A DNA stretch of 64,000 nucleotides from Schistosoma haematobium (GCF_000699445.3 NC_067196.1:90289364-90353363); one strand, 5' to 3'; positions 27,936-39,150 are shown, counted from the first letter of the stretch. Made by a program: numbers and translations. Notes: generated by a model from the sequence alone, not told the origin.

Positions 27936-27981
27936 GCGCTGGACCGCCATTTCGTCCTAGTATGGGACTCCCCAGCAGTGC
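27936..27981 (-). ncRNA. Hammerhead motif (family A), core mutated
   Basis: Minus strand: GCACTG / CTGGGGAG / TCCCATACTAGGA / CGAAAT / GGCGGTC / CAGCGC. A6 is G in the CUGANGA core. Stem II is intact with loop CAUACU, the same loop as the 48772 copy. Confidence 0.65.
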
Positions 27982-28247
27982 GCATACACGATCCCACATT
28001 CACATCTAGGACATATCAGTCTCGCTCTAGGCGCTTAACCAAGCAGAACATTGAGCCGGTATCCAATGGTGTTAATGTCCAACTTCAAACAATCCATGAA
28101 GTTGCACCACCGTATACCATTTTCTTCAGTGAGTTGATATCTCACAACCAACCTGGTTGAACTCCACTAGTAACGGCTTCTCACCAGAACTCCAGGAGTA
28201 TCTCTTGAATTCAGTCACTAGTGAGCGGGGGGCGGGATCGTGGATGC

Positions 28248-28300
28248 GCACTGTTTAGTACTGACGAGTCCCATACTAGGACGAAACGGCTGTTCAGTGC
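28248..28300 (+). ncRNA. Hammerhead motif (family A), insertion beside stem I
   Basis: GCACTG, then seven extra bases (TTTAGTA), then CTGACGAG / TCCCATACTAGGA / CGAAAC / GGCTGTT / CAGTGC. Both core boxes are intact, but the insertion separates stem I from the core. Probably inactive. Confidence 0.6.
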
Positions 28301-28365
28301 TTCCAGGTTTTCCATGGTGGTCTCGCTTCAATTGACACATGATTCCAACCAGTGAAATAAGTAAT

Positions 28366-28794
28366 TAGTTGGAAAAGAGAATTAAAATAGACAAAAATCG
28401 AAACATGATACTAGATATTATCAAAAATAATATATATGTAATATCTTGATGAGTAGAAAAACTAAAAATTTCTGATATTTTGTCACTTAGTTAAAGCCAC
28501 TTCTTCAGAGAATAGATAAAAAGTAGATAAATATTTAGATGTGTTATACATAAAATATTCATCTGTGGAGATGACAGTATTATCACAGTCGAAATCATAA
28601 ACGTATCTTAGCTAGACCTTTATTGAAAATTAGGAAGTAGTGAACAGTTGTTTCATCTTAGTTATCGAACTTTTAAAATGTGTGTATTCACCATCTTGCA
28701 CTCAAAAATCTAATCCAAAACTTTCGATCCTACGGGTGGACAAATAATCTGTAATAGTAAACCTCAATCGATTGATTTATTTGTTTGTTTATCT
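28366..28794. repeat. Spacer with a decayed family A piece at 28560-28680
   Basis: Words ATCTGTGGAGATGACAG and TTGTTTCATCTTAG show an old minus-orientation family A 3' end with no ribozyme left. Confidence 0.45.
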
Positions 28795-29402
28795 ATCTAT
28801 TTGGGCAGCATCATTGACGAACAGGGTGGATCTGATGCAGATGTGAAAGCGCGGATCGGCAAAGCAAGAGCAGCATATTTACAACTGAGGAACATCTGGA
28901 ACTCAAAACAACTGTACACAATCCAACACCAAGGTCAGGATTTTCAATACAAATGTCAAGACAGTTCTACTATATGGGGCAGAAACCTGGAGAACTACGA
29001 AAGCCATCATCCAGAAAATACAGGTGTTTATTAACAGTTGTCTATGCAAAATACTTCGGATCCGTTGGACAGACACTATCAGCAGCAACCTACTGTGGGA
29101 GAGAACAAAACAAACCACAGCGGAGGAAGAAATCAGTAAGAAGCGCTGGAAGTGGATATGACACACATTGAGGAAAGCACCCAACTGCGTCACAAGACAA
29201 GCCCTCACATGAAATCCTCAAGGCCAAAGGAAAAGAGGAAGAGCAAAAAACACATTACGCCGGGAAATGGAGATAGACATGAGAAAAATGAACAAGAATT
29301 GGATGGAACTAGAAAAGAAGGCCCAGGACAGAGTGGGTTAGAGAATGCCGGTCAGCGGCCTATGCTCCATTGAGAGTAACAGGCGTAAGTAAGTAAGTAA
29401 GT
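28795..29402 (+). mobile_element. RTE LINE 3' part with (TAAG)n tail
   Basis: 5' truncated right at GGGCAGCATCATTGACGAAC, giving [20 protein letters not shown] at 28807-28866. Later, frameshifted, come [23 protein letters not shown], [16 protein letters not shown], and the C-terminal [20 protein letters not shown] part. Tail GCGTAAGTAAGTAAGTAAGT at 29383-29402. The 5' joint lies inside a CTATCTATCTATTT run. Confidence 0.85.
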
Positions 29403-30075
29403 TATCTATCTATCTACCATCTTAATTATTTATCTATTCAACTATTCATTAATCTATAATTGATTATTATATATGAATCCGTTGAAAAGAACTTCATGGC
29501 TAAATAAGGTCGCTTTATGATTTAATGAGAATAATTCAATTAATTATATTTCTCTTAACAATCATTTATTTTAAACAAAGTAGATTTTATAGACAAGATT
29601 TCAGGTTGTAGATTCGATTCCTAGTTCATACATATTGTTAAACAAACTTATCTTAGTTGAAAACATCTAGTTTTCTAGTGTTTCCTAATTGTTATAACGG
29701 TTGGTTTTCTACGTTTACACGTATGGGACGTTAATTTACCTTAAACGATTATCTACACTAGATTCCCTCCCAGTGTCTATTCTACAAGACGTCAACACAA
29801 CTCAGATCAAGAACATGTGATTAGCCTGACTAGAACGTAAATTTATTTCCATACCAAAACCAAACACAATCCAACAACAATGAACAGTCAATAATAATTA
29901 TTATTATAAGGATAGGGGAATATATAATTCATCCGACACCTGTCAGATTATCTACATGTTAGACTAACCAGACAACCAATCATTATCATTCTTGCCTACA
30001 CATCCCTAGTTTACACTAATTAATGGACTAAATTCAGTCTGTGACATTAAACTACAAAAGTAGTTTTGAAAAATA
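29403..30075. other. Spacer, nothing recognised
   Basis: ATCT/ATTATT microsatellite scraps only. Confidence 0.5.
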
Positions 30076-30079
30076 AATA

Positions 30080-31225
30080 TATTACTGAATTGCAGCGAAA
30101 AACTCCTAGAACAACTCAACAGTGTACATCCAACGATCAGTTTCACTGGTGAAGGTGAGTGTGACAAAAAGCTGAATTCCCTTGACGTCACACTAAACAA
30201 CAGTGGTCTTGAGTGCCGTTAAAGGTATGACCACTGATTATCACGACGCACAATGCTGACTAGTGTTGGAGACGGCTGGGAGAAAGTTAGGGGTGGCCAA
30301 ACCAAAACGTGACATCAGTTATAGAAGTCACTAACTTCTGGTCTTAGCCATCTTGGTAGATGCACACTACTTGGTTGGGATCCGCGTGACTATCGTAACC
30401 AATGTGCTTGGAGACTGTGTGGCATGGCTCAGAATCGATCACAATGGCGCAGGTGTATACACTATCTGTCTTCCCTTAAACAGTGAGATTAAAATAGCTT
30501 CATATCTTTTTTTCTTTCTACGAACTAATTCTTTCTTCCTGTACTATATTTTTATATGCAATCTGTCTTTTATATATTACCACCCCTGAATTAACTACTA
30601 TGAACTTGGTGTTTATCTTGTTGTGCTAATGAGGTATAGCAACTTGGACTGATGCATATATGTACCTGGTCTTACATTGTAGCTGACTGACTAACTGACA
30701 GACATTAAGCAAGCAAAGTGATGGCTCATTGAGTAGAAGCTTGTACAGAAAAAGTTACTCTGCCTGCCAATATATTCACTTCTATAGTTTTACACCTATC
30801 TGTTACAAGAGAAATTTGGTTAGATGTCTCACTAGCAGAGCAAAAAAAGATCTGTTCAGTAAATACTTTAAGTCAGGAACTGGAATTTAATAACAACTCA
30901 CTGACCGAGATCAGCTACTCCAGTGTGTTCATTAAGAAATACATGTATAATATAAAAAAGAAGTCTGAGATTTTAACTGTTCGAAAGAAGCCTTTATACA
31001 TAAAACTACAATTCAACAGGGATGTGGTTACCGATACCCTGAAAGATAGATTAACAAAAATAATTAGCAAGACATCCTACTCAGCCAATTTTGCATTGAC
31101 TTTCTCAAGTCGATCAGCAATGTCTACTCAAACGAAGGATAAGTTGGCCTCCTCTATATGCGTTTACAAATTCAGCTGCTCCTATGGAGTATTACCAGGC
31201 AACTTAACTAACGAATGAGTGAATA
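30080..31225 (+). mobile_element. Penelope-like element fragment, split by a family S insertion
   Basis: LLEQLNSVHPTISFTGEG (about 30100-30152), then LNSLDVTLNNSGLEC, then the insertion, then SDGSLSRSLYRK (about 30720-30755), YIHFYSFTPICYKRNLVRCL (about 30769-30828), SEILTVRKKPLYIKLQFN (30964-31017), RLTKIISKTSYSANFAL, SAMSTQTKDK and a decayed GIY-YIG block CVYKFSCSYG (about 31160-31188). At 30825-30845 it gives the uninterrupted version (GGTTAGATGTCTCACTAGC) of the site where RTE inserted in the 9-11 kb copy. Confidence 0.85.
30236..30705 (+). mobile_element. Family S LINE 3' end inserted in the Penelope element
   Basis: Starts at CACGACGCACAATGCTGACT (equivalent to 6338 in the first S copy), contains the GDGWEKVRGGQTKT-like and GRCTLLGWDPRD-like blocks and the same 3' UTR, and ends in GCTGACTGACTAACTGAC. 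5' truncated. No clear target-site duplication is visible. Confidence 0.8.
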
Positions 31226-31656
31226 TCTACCACCATAGTTTTATGAAATGCCAGATAAAAACAATACACAGTTCTATCTTGGCAATCATTTCAATGAAAT
31301 ATTAACTAACTTTGTTGTAGTTGGTGGTGGTGGTGGTGGTGGTTAGACTACTGAAAGGATCTAACCAGATTGTATTTTATTGATTGATATATTGATTGAT
31401 GTATTAAATTGTTTATTATATAAAAGTGTAAAAGATCAAATGGTAATTAACTAATATAAGTTTTGATAGGAACTTGATAATTATATCTCATATGAAGATC
31501 ATTTAATGAAACTTTATAAAATGATTGACATAAAGATTTGAAATGATAAATATTACATAGACATTCTGTTATTTTGAATAATTGGGGATGGTTTGTAATC
31601 GTTTTCATTATCCCATTGTTTATATTCACGATTATGAATTACACTTATTATTATTT
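31226..31656. other. Spacer with a GGT microsatellite
   Basis: About eight GGT units at 31320-31343. The rest is AT-rich without features. Confidence 0.6.
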
Positions 31657-32136
31657 ATATGAACACATAAATATTGGTACAAAGGGGTATCGAATATATA
31701 TATGAGTCACATATGTCACTTGATCTGTGTGTGGGCTGTGATACTGCCCGGGTGTTCAGAAGAAAGAATGTGGTTTTTTCTTTGGGGGGGGGCTCATACT
31801 CCGAGTGTTTGACCTAAAAGTCTAATTCACGTTGGGAGATGACCAATAATTCGTTCATACGCCACTTGTTTCCTTAGCATCCTGGAGTCCATGTGCACTA
31901 TTGCTTTGGAATGAGGGTTTTACAACTCCCCTAGGTGAACACTCCGTGTCCACGAACCTAGTTAAAGCGCTGGATATTCATTTTCGTCCTCTCAATTTCG
32001 TAAACAACAGTAATGCCACGAGAAGACAGTGAGTAGGACTTCCCTGTCAGTGATTGTATGCACGTGACAATGTGAGAGCATTTCGAGAGGGAGAGATAAC
32101 TCTCCCCACCCTCGGCTATACCAGGGAATTTGGAGG
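31657..32136 (-). repeat. Family X retroposon, full length
   Basis: Minus orientation, from the GCCTCCAAATTCCCTGG end at about 32120-32136 to the AACACATAAATATTGGTAC end at 31660. Flanking words TGAATTACACT (31634-31644) and TGAATTACACT (32151-32161), or the closer AAATTACATT, may be a target-site duplication. Its reading frames are broken. Confidence 0.75.
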
Positions 32137-32694
32137 CTAAATTACATTGATGAATTACACTGATATTCATCCAATTTTTTATTTATATAAAATTTTGTTT
32201 GTTTTCTATCGATTATGTTAATAAATGAAATTGTTTGGCTTGTTATTTTTTCCCAATATTGTAAATTAATTAAAGAGCACTCTAAACTTCATATCGGATT
32301 GATTTTTGAATTTTCAGCTGTTTTTTGTGAACTGGATAGAAATTAATAATCAGTCATAATTGAATATTCTACATTTTTCAAGCTTTTATTAACTGATTAA
32401 ACTATTAAAGTCTTTATTTTGTTGAGATGATAGAATCATATCCTTCAGAAGAACGCTTTTTCCGGAAACCTTAAGGTTAGTGTTCTCCAGTTAACTAATA
32501 TTCAACAGTGCTGAAGAAGAATTAGCCCTCGGAAATGACCACTTTCACGTGTGCTAATAAATTGGTCTGCTAATGCAGAACAATTTCTATCTAAGAAAAC
32601 TCATAAACATTGTTCCTAATGATTAAAAAGAAGAGTAAATAAATCTCAAAGAAATTCATTTACTTAGAACCATGTGAACATGAGTCATTCCATC
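32137..32694. other. AT-rich spacer, nothing recognised
   Basis: No matched repeat or coding signal. Confidence 0.5.
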
Positions 32695-33155
32695 AAAATT
32701 CCAGGTTTTCAAAGGTGGTGGTCTAACATCAATCGGTTCGTGATCTCGATCAAAAACTTAATAATCTCCACAACCCCTATACTAGTAATCAACAAGTGCT
32801 CACTAGTGACTAGCTTCGTGAGGGAATTCTTGGAGTTCTAGTGAGAAGCCGTGACCAGTGGAGCTAATCCATGTCAGGTAGAGACAGGTATCTACCTCAG
32901 TACAACGGAAGTTGGTCGCGCAATTTCGTGGATTGGTTGGTGTTAGACATTAACACCATTGGATACCTGCTGACTCAGTGGTCCAGTTGGTTGAGCGTTC
33001 GCGCGTGAGACCGAAGGCCCTGGGTTCGGATCCCGCGAGCAAGGTCGTGGATGCGCACTGCTGAGGGGTCCCGAAATAGGATGAAACGGCCGTCTAGTGC
33101 TTCCAGAGGTGGTGGTCTAACATCAATCGGTTCATGATCTCAATAAAAAAAGACT
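32695..33155 (+). repeat. Family A hammerhead retroposons, head-to-tail junction plus full unit
   Basis: The 3' end of one unit (32697-32777, ending AATCTCCACAACCCC) runs straight into the start of a full unit (TATACTAGTAATCAAC at 32778). That unit carries the 5' region, tRNA-like boxes (CTGGGTTCGGATCCCGC at 33020-33036), a hammerhead and the 3' end at about 33155. This joint shows what a multimer of the element looks like. Confidence 0.88.
33055..33100 (+). ncRNA. Hammerhead motif (family A), core mutated
   Basis: GCACTG / CTGAGGGG / TCCCGAAATAGGA / TGAAAC / GGCCGTC / TAGTGC. A9 to G. Stem I (with one G-U pair) and the GUC triplet are kept. Confidence 0.7.
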
Positions 33156-33694
33156 TAGTTTCCAAACTCATCTATTAGGTAAACTGAAGCCAGATGAATG
33201 TAGTAAGCTTCTGACTTTTAGCATTGCAAAAACGCTTGCCATTTATCTGGAAATGTCAAAAAGGGAACTTATTATTGAATCAATATTTCTTATACTATTA
33301 ACAATTATTGTCATTTATTCATCTTTATAATAAAATATCAAGATAATATATCAGTTTAGACAAAACGAGGACTTAAACACAAATAGATTATTATACGAGT
33401 GACGTAAGGTCTTTGTAAATGTTTCCCTTATAAAACATCATTCAATCAAAACTAAACCAAGTCAACTTTGTATGGAACATGGGGACGATTTATGTCTAGT
33501 ATTGTGTATACTGAATCACCTCAAATTAATAATGACTAATATTTCCTTCAAAAACTCATTTATACCATTGAACATTTATAGTAAAAAAAACATTGATAAG
33601 AATTCAAACGGAATCCAGCTAAATGATTTTAATTGGCATAAGTAATTTTTAAAAAATGTGTTGAGAATCAACTTAGGTGAAATATGTATATCAG
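33156..33694. other. AT-rich spacer, nothing recognised
   Basis: Nothing matched. Confidence 0.5.
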
Positions 33695-34165
33695 ACGGGG
33701 TTTTTGTGGAGATTATAGTATTTTCAATAGTTGAGATCATGAGTCAATTGAAGCTAGACCATCATGGAAAACCTGCAAGTACTAGACGGCCGTTTGATCT
33801 TATCGCGGAACCCCTCAGCAGTGCAAATCCACTATCCCGGTTCGCGAGATTCTAAACCAGGATGTGCCAGTCTCGCGCGCGAACGTTTAATCTCTAGACC
33901 ACTGTATCGCTCAGTTTCGTGGATGAGTTGAAGTTAGAAATTAACACTGTCCCTTCGATACCGGCCGACTCAGTGGTCTGGTGGCTAAACGTTTGCGCAC
34001 GAGACTGATAGCTCCTGGGTTCGAGTCTCGTGACGCGGGATCGTAGAATCTCACTACTGAGAAATTCCACAATAAGATGAAAAGATCATCCAGTACTTCC
34101 AGGTTTTCCATGGTGGTCTAGCTTCAATTGATTCATGATCTCATCTATTGATATATGTATATATC
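33695..34165. repeat. Family A hammerhead retroposon, long-armed inverted dimer
   Basis: The minus unit 33695-33905 and plus unit 33920-34165 each contain tRNA-like boxes, hammerhead and 3' end. The arms are about 200 bases, the longest here, with the two internal promoters in the centre firing outward. Hammerheads at 33779-33824 (minus; CTGAGGGG, CAAAC) and 34050-34095 (plus; CTGAGAAA) are both broken. Confidence 0.85.
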
Positions 34166-34917
34166 TTACAAAAGATGAACTATATTCTTAATAGCTTAAC
34201 TTAAACGAAACACAATTATCAGATATTTTGTAAACTTCATTTCAAGGAAGAAAAACGATTCAAGTGAAATCATTAAGATTACTTGTGAGTAGTATAAATG
34301 TAATGACAAACAGAAAGCAATGCAGTATTGTGCACTAAAAGCTAATTATTACACCTTAATATCATAATTTGTACAGCTTTAGAAAATAAGAATAATAAAA
34401 AAAGGTAATATAAGTTATCAGTATATACATTTAATATATTAAAAGTTGATTACTTAAGTGAACTACTGTCTGGTATAAATTAACCCGGGAAACATCATTT
34501 GATTAAATCACGTTACATAGTAACTATGTAATACATTTTACATTAATTAAAGATTAAATAACCTTAAACATGATTGGCTGAAATCTAAAAACACTTTAAT
34601 TCTAATAATGTTTATTATGTGAAGTTGTTAGTTTATTATTTTTGAACACGAGGGGGGTAGGGGTGTGTGGCGGCGGTGAATATTAGTCTTAGCGAATAGA
34701 AGTAGTTTGGAAAAAAAGGCATAGAATCTATCATAGTTATTTACTGCTCCTGGATCATTTATTCAAAAGGAATAACCATAGAATGAATGTTCATTTTTAA
34801 TCATTGAAACATTTATTCATGCAAACTGGTTGCCTTAAATGACATTCAAAGGTTATTGTGTTTAATACTGAAGTCTTCATTAAAATTTATTTCATTAGCC
34901 ATTAATATTTTGTTTGT
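34166..34917. other. AT-rich spacer with one G-rich run
   Basis: GAGGGGGGTAGGGGTGTG near 34651 is the only feature. Confidence 0.5.
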
Positions 34918-34924
34918 ATGTTTA

Positions 34925-35385
34925 TAATTTCCTATAATTCACATCAACTGGAGTATAACAGAAGCTCTCCTGAAGCTAGTCGTTGTTGTCCAACCTGCGT
35001 CCAATGTGTCTCACTGATCTCAAGCACCTCTAGGTTGTATCTCCTCATTTCTGCAGCAATTTGGATAACTCTCCCGGTCCCCCACATTGTACGAGCATTC
35101 CATGTGTCTAAATAAATGGTTGCTTTGGTTGTCAAAAGGAGAATCAGCCTCGTGACTTCCGAAGGAACCCGGCTTTCACCATGAGGCGTCATAACTCTTC
35201 TAAATGAAGACCTTCTAACTCCCAAAGCAGAGTTTAAATGGTTCGAATAATTTTTTCTGGTTAGCGTTTTTTTAGCAAGTTAGTTTCCTACGGGATGTGG
35301 TCACTAACCCCATGCCCAACCCTCCTCCTTTATTCGGGCTTGGTACTAGCAGTAGCCCCAGAGGGTCTCTTCTAAAAAAATATCA
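34925..35385 (-). mobile_element. RTE LINE 5' end: leader and start of endonuclease
   Basis: The minus strand encodes a 93-residue segment (34944-35225) with ARTMWGTGRVIQIAAEMRRY and ISETHWTQVGQQRLASGELL. This is the N-terminal part of an AP-type endonuclease, whose ExxW-like ETHW motif belongs to the active-site region. The leader (GGAGGAGGGTTGGGCATGGG as reverse complement) lies upstream at 35280-35385. It stops at the endonuclease N-terminus, so the rest is lost. Confidence 0.8.
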
Positions 35386-36085
35386 AAATCAATCTTAATT
35401 AATCATTGGGTAGTGATTAGTATCATGTGTTTTCTTTTTTGCTACCTACCGAATTCTATTGATTAAATTTTAATATAGGTTATATTTTGATATTAAGTAG
35501 TCAGTCGGTTAGAAATACTGGAATAACCAATCCTTATTCTATCTGATATTCGTCATATAGGTTGAACTAAAATATTGAGTAAACTGATACTATCATTCGT
35601 GATTTGAGCCCTACTCACTCTACAACACAATATGAGACATTATCAACAATCTATTTGTTATCGAATATCCTCAGTCACCTAACATTAACATACGGTCAAG
35701 AGATATTATCTTACATGAACTAATGGCTACATTGGAACTATATAGATAGAATTCAGTCAGCATTAAGGACTAGATAAACATGACATTGGAAATTACTCTT
35801 TAAAAAATCAATGTATATATCGTTTCTACATAAGTCAATCTTGCTTCGAATAGCTTAGGGAAACTGAGTGAGTTCTTTTAGGATTTCACGTATAGCTTAC
35901 TGATGGGCGCTAACAAGCGTGAAATATAAATCACTGAGGGATTTCCCGCCGGTATATACTACCTCATCCCCAAACAATTAATGTAGACGTATTTATCTGT
36001 CAAAATAAAACCTTGACCAAATGAGAATGGATAACTTTTAATGAATTTCAATAATATAGAGATTATAAAATTCCAATAATTTCAA
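35386..36085. repeat. Spacer with weak family C flank similarity
   Basis: Around 35760-35800, AGGACTAGATAAACATGACA echoes the family C flank at 38306-38330 (AGGACTTGACACACATGACA). No ribozyme is visible. Confidence 0.4.
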
Positions 36086-36510
36086 TTCACTTGGTGTTGT
36101 TTTATTGTATCTTCCTATTGTTATTAAGAACTGCGATTGATTAGTCTCATGTTGGCGTATGTACATCCTGTGCGTATTGCCTCGACATTGCTTTAAGTCA
36201 AAACCTATTCAAGCAAAGATGAATAGTGGCTAGTGGTGGAATCTATGACAGGCGTTTCTTACAGTTTGGGACTCGTCAGATGGATTTACCTACATGTCAG
36301 AGATGATGTTCACTCTGGCACTCGAATCCAGTACCATTCACTTCAAGCGCCATCGCGTTATCCACTTATCTACTGAGTCTTAATAGCCACCTGCTTGTAC
36401 AATGGGGTGAAGTTATAAATTCACTTGATGTTGTTTTACTTGTATCTTTCCATTGTTATTTTGGGACTGCAATTGATCAGTTTCATGTTGGCATATGTGC
36501 ATCCTGTGCC
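36086..36510 (-). repeat. Family B (Sm-alpha-like) repeat, about 1.25 tandem units
   Basis: Minus orientation. The word TTCACTTGGTGTTGTTTTA at 36089 recurs as TTCACTTGATGTTGTTTTA at 36419, a period of about 330 bases. It contains tRNA-like boxes (revcomp of GGCACTCGAATCC) and a degraded hammerhead at 36245-36297 (CTGACGAG kept, stem II and CGAAAC damaged). Confidence 0.8.
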
Positions 36511-37164
36511 ATTATTTCCAGTACAACAATTAGTAACTAGCAGAGAGTTTACAATTCTAAACTAACATGATCTTTACCAATGGAAACTTCAATATACCAG
36601 TGTTTGAACTAGAACTAAAAAATATAAACAAATTAATGCTTCCATTGAACATTAGACCAAAAATATTTCAATTGTTTTATTGATAAAGAAAGCACAAAAT
36701 CATATGATTATCGATAACATTTAGTCATAAATTGACAAACAAACATATGTACATACATAAAACTTTCAAATGACGACTCGTTCTCCATGAAATAGACATA
36801 AAATAGGAAACGAGTAAAGTAGAGAGAAAGAGGGGGAGAGGGGGGGAGGAAGAAAAAGGAAAACACAACTTTCACATGGCAACATTCTTACAATATAATA
36901 GACATTGTCTATTTCTTTTTCTTTTTATTACTGAAAGTTGAGAAAATGATTCTATTCATTTATGGAATTTTGTAACAAGAAAAATAATAACTAAGACAAT
37001 GGTTAGTCATTTGAATGAAAGAAGATATTTTTCTTTTTTCTTTTAATTTCATAGTTCTTTTCAATAGAATAGGTATAAATTTATAAATTTAAGAAAAAAT
37101 CGATTTAGCTATCAATTGAATAATGAATTTATCCACTGACTGAATATCATTGAATGTTCCTATC
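36511..37164. other. AT-rich spacer with a GA-rich run
   Basis: A purine run of about 50 bases at 36816-36860 (GAGAGAAAGAGGGGGAGAGG type). Otherwise featureless. Confidence 0.5.
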
Positions 37165-37715
37165 GATGTTTAGGACTGCGATCGATCAGTCTCTTATTGG
37201 CATATGTGCATATTGTGGATAAGTGGATAACGCGATGGAGTTTGAAGCGAACGGTACTGGGTTCGAGTCCCAAAGTGGGCGTCAACTCTTAGATTCAGGT
37301 ACATCCAGCTGATGAGTCCCAAATAGGACGAAATGCACTTCATGGATTCCATTGTTGGCCACTATCCATCTTTAATTATCATGCTTGTAAATCAAGGCAA
37401 TATTGAGGCAATTCATAGAGGATGCACATATGCCAAAATAAGACTGATCAATTTCAGTCCTGAATAACAATGGGAAGATTTAAGTAAACAATACCATGTG
37501 AATTTAAACTTCAACTCATTGGGCAGGCAAATGACAGTAGGGACTGAGTAGCTAAGTGAATAACGCGATGGTGTTTGAAGTGAACGATACTGGGTTCGAG
37601 TCTCAGGGTGAGCATCGATTCTGAGATGCAGGTACATCCAGTTGACGACTCCCTAAGTAGTATGAATTGCTCGTGATGGATTCCACTGCTAGTCACTACC
37701 CACCTTTAGTATGTT
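37165..37715 (+). repeat. Family B (Sm-alpha-like) repeat, tandem dimer
   Basis: Two plus-strand units. B-box words GGTTCGAGTCCC at 37259 and GGTTCGAGTCTC at 37593 lie 334 bases apart. The hammerheads follow about 40 bases after each: 37296-37350 (CTGATGAG and CGAAAT, stem III weak) and about 37627-37690 (TTGACGAC, dead). Head-to-tail arrangement without spacer. Confidence 0.85.
37296..37350 (+). ncRNA. Hammerhead ribozyme motif (family B)
   Basis: CAGGTACATCCAG / CTGATGAG / TCCCAAATAGGA / CGAAAT / GCACTTC / ATGGAT. The core boxes and stem II are intact. Stem III cannot form well and the first stem I pair is lost, so activity is doubtful. The CAGGTACATCC lead is the extended stem I loop typical of schistosome hammerheads. 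Confidence 0.7.
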
Positions 37716-38039
37716 TTGGTTAAGATATTCTTTTCATTATCTAGTTACCAAGTACAGATAATATTTACTTAATATTCACTCATTAGCTACTTTAAATGAA
37801 GTGTTGTGAAATTACCCATCTGTCTAGATAGAATTCAAATGAAATAGGATTTGACAGAGGTGAAAATTTAAAGTTTCATTGAAATAATTCTGTTTGATAC
37901 ATTGATTTCACAATGTTGTAATGAAATTTTCCTTAACTTGCTGAATCTTTCAAAATGTGGATAGTATACAATTCAGTGAATCATTAAAAAAGTACACCTT
38001 ATGAATGGTATTCATGTTTCTAATAGAATTATTGCAGTA

Positions 38040-38360
38040 CAGAAAGTCAACAAATAGCCCAGTGGTAACGTCTCTGACTGTGAAGCTGAGTGACACGGGA
38101 TTGAATCCATTAGGAAGCACTAGTTCCCTCAAGATTACAGGTACACCTTGCTGACGAGTGCCAAGTAGCACGAAACCCGGGTTCAGGGCTACCTGTTGAC
38201 TACCTCCAACCACTATTTTATCTCAACATAGTGCACGCAATGTCGAGTCCTTCAGACTAGTGGTCATATTGCAACTTGGCCAATAGCATTCGATCTGCAC
38301 TAAGAAGGACTTGACACACATGACATTGATCACCATCCAGTGATCAATCAATTGCGAATG
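38040..38360 (+). repeat. Family C hammerhead retroposon
   Basis: tRNA-like start (AGCCCAGTGGTAACGTC at 38057-38073 as A-box region, GGGATTGAATCC at 38098-38109 as B-box), a hammerhead, a 3' part TGACTACCTCCAACCAC, then GGACTTGACACACATGACAT to about 38360. This gives the fullest view of family C. Confidence 0.8.
38138..38194 (+). ncRNA. Hammerhead ribozyme (family C), intact core, GUU triplet
   Basis: CAGGTACACCTTG / CTGACGAG / TGCCAAGTAGCA / CGAAAC / CCGGGTT / CAGGGCTACCTG. Stem II GUGC:GCAC and stem III ACCC:GGGU are perfect. Stem I pairs CCUUG with CAGGG, and beyond an internal loop CAGGUA pairs with UACCUG. Cleavage would follow GUU, a permitted NUH triplet. The best-preserved ribozyme in the window. 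Confidence 0.85.
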
Positions 38361-38955
38361 TAATTCTTTTAACATATTTATAATCAATAATCAAATGTCC
38401 GTAAAAACACAGGTGAGATATTAAATATTTACCATTTTCTCCTTTCTTAATGAAATCAAATTAAACTTCTAGAAACAAACATGAATTGATTAGAGAATAA
38501 ACAAACGAGAGCAAATATTGTCTAGATCTCTGTGTTAATGATGTTCTTATGACTTATTTAACTGTCAGTCATATCACATTAACATAACTCTGGTTTTCGA
38601 TTAACACACAGTTTTATTAATAATATATTTCGTTATTAGGAAACCTTAAGTAGAACAGAATATTTACTCTAAGCTCCACCATTACCTATGATCTAATTAT
38701 ATTAAAATGTAACTTAATGATTATGCCAGGGTGATCCGCTCAGAATTACATACAGTTCTGCATACCAAAACTGAGAAAAAGTAAACCATTATCAATAAAG
38801 TTTCAGAATGTTAAATTTATTTAGAAGACGGTTCATATTCATTTGGGCATAAAAATAAGGAAAATTGATTCATCAGAGTTCTCTCTTCAGAGAATCCATT
38901 CTCAAAGCTATATAATGGCAAAGTATATGTATTTTTTCTACAACGATAGTCAATA
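38361..38955. other. AT-rich spacer, nothing recognised
   Basis: Nothing matched. Confidence 0.5.
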
Positions 38956-39150
38956 ATGTGTTGGACAGGCAAGTGATTATCTGTATTCAGCAGTTAAGTG
39001 GATAGTGGTTAAAGCGCTCGAAGCAAAAGACACTGATTTTAAGTTGTAGTTGATTACTGACACTGAGATACAAGCACATTCAGCTGATGAGTACCAAATG
39101 GCCGGAAACGATAGTCTTGAATTCTACTGTCAGCCGCTATTCAACATTAA
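38956..39150 (+). repeat. Family B repeat with degraded hammerhead
   Basis: Hammerhead at about 39070-39125: ATTCAG / CTGATGAG / TACCAAATGGCC / GGAAAC / GATAGTC / TTGAAT. Stem I has changed on both sides yet still pairs (AUUCAG with UUGAAU, one G-U). Stem II is damaged. Confidence 0.65.

Larger units (their letters stand above)
27878..28365. repeat. Family A hammerhead retroposon with hammerhead-bearing inverted ends
   Basis: A minus-orientation unit (27878-28225) spans 3' end, hammerhead, tRNA-like boxes and the complete 5' region. It is followed by a plus-orientation 3' segment (28230-28365) with its own hammerhead. The outer about 90 bases at each side are inverted repeats (left TTCACTGGTTGAAATTATGA, right CATGATTCCAACCAGTGAA). 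Confidence 0.85.

Noticed and set aside
36813..36860. Purine-rich tract as a regulatory element
   Set aside because: A simple GA-rich run without any nearby gene start; no evidence of function.
37165..37715. CRISPR array (regular repeats with spacers)
   Set aside because: The repeats are about 334 bases long without short spacers, in a eukaryotic retroposon setting.
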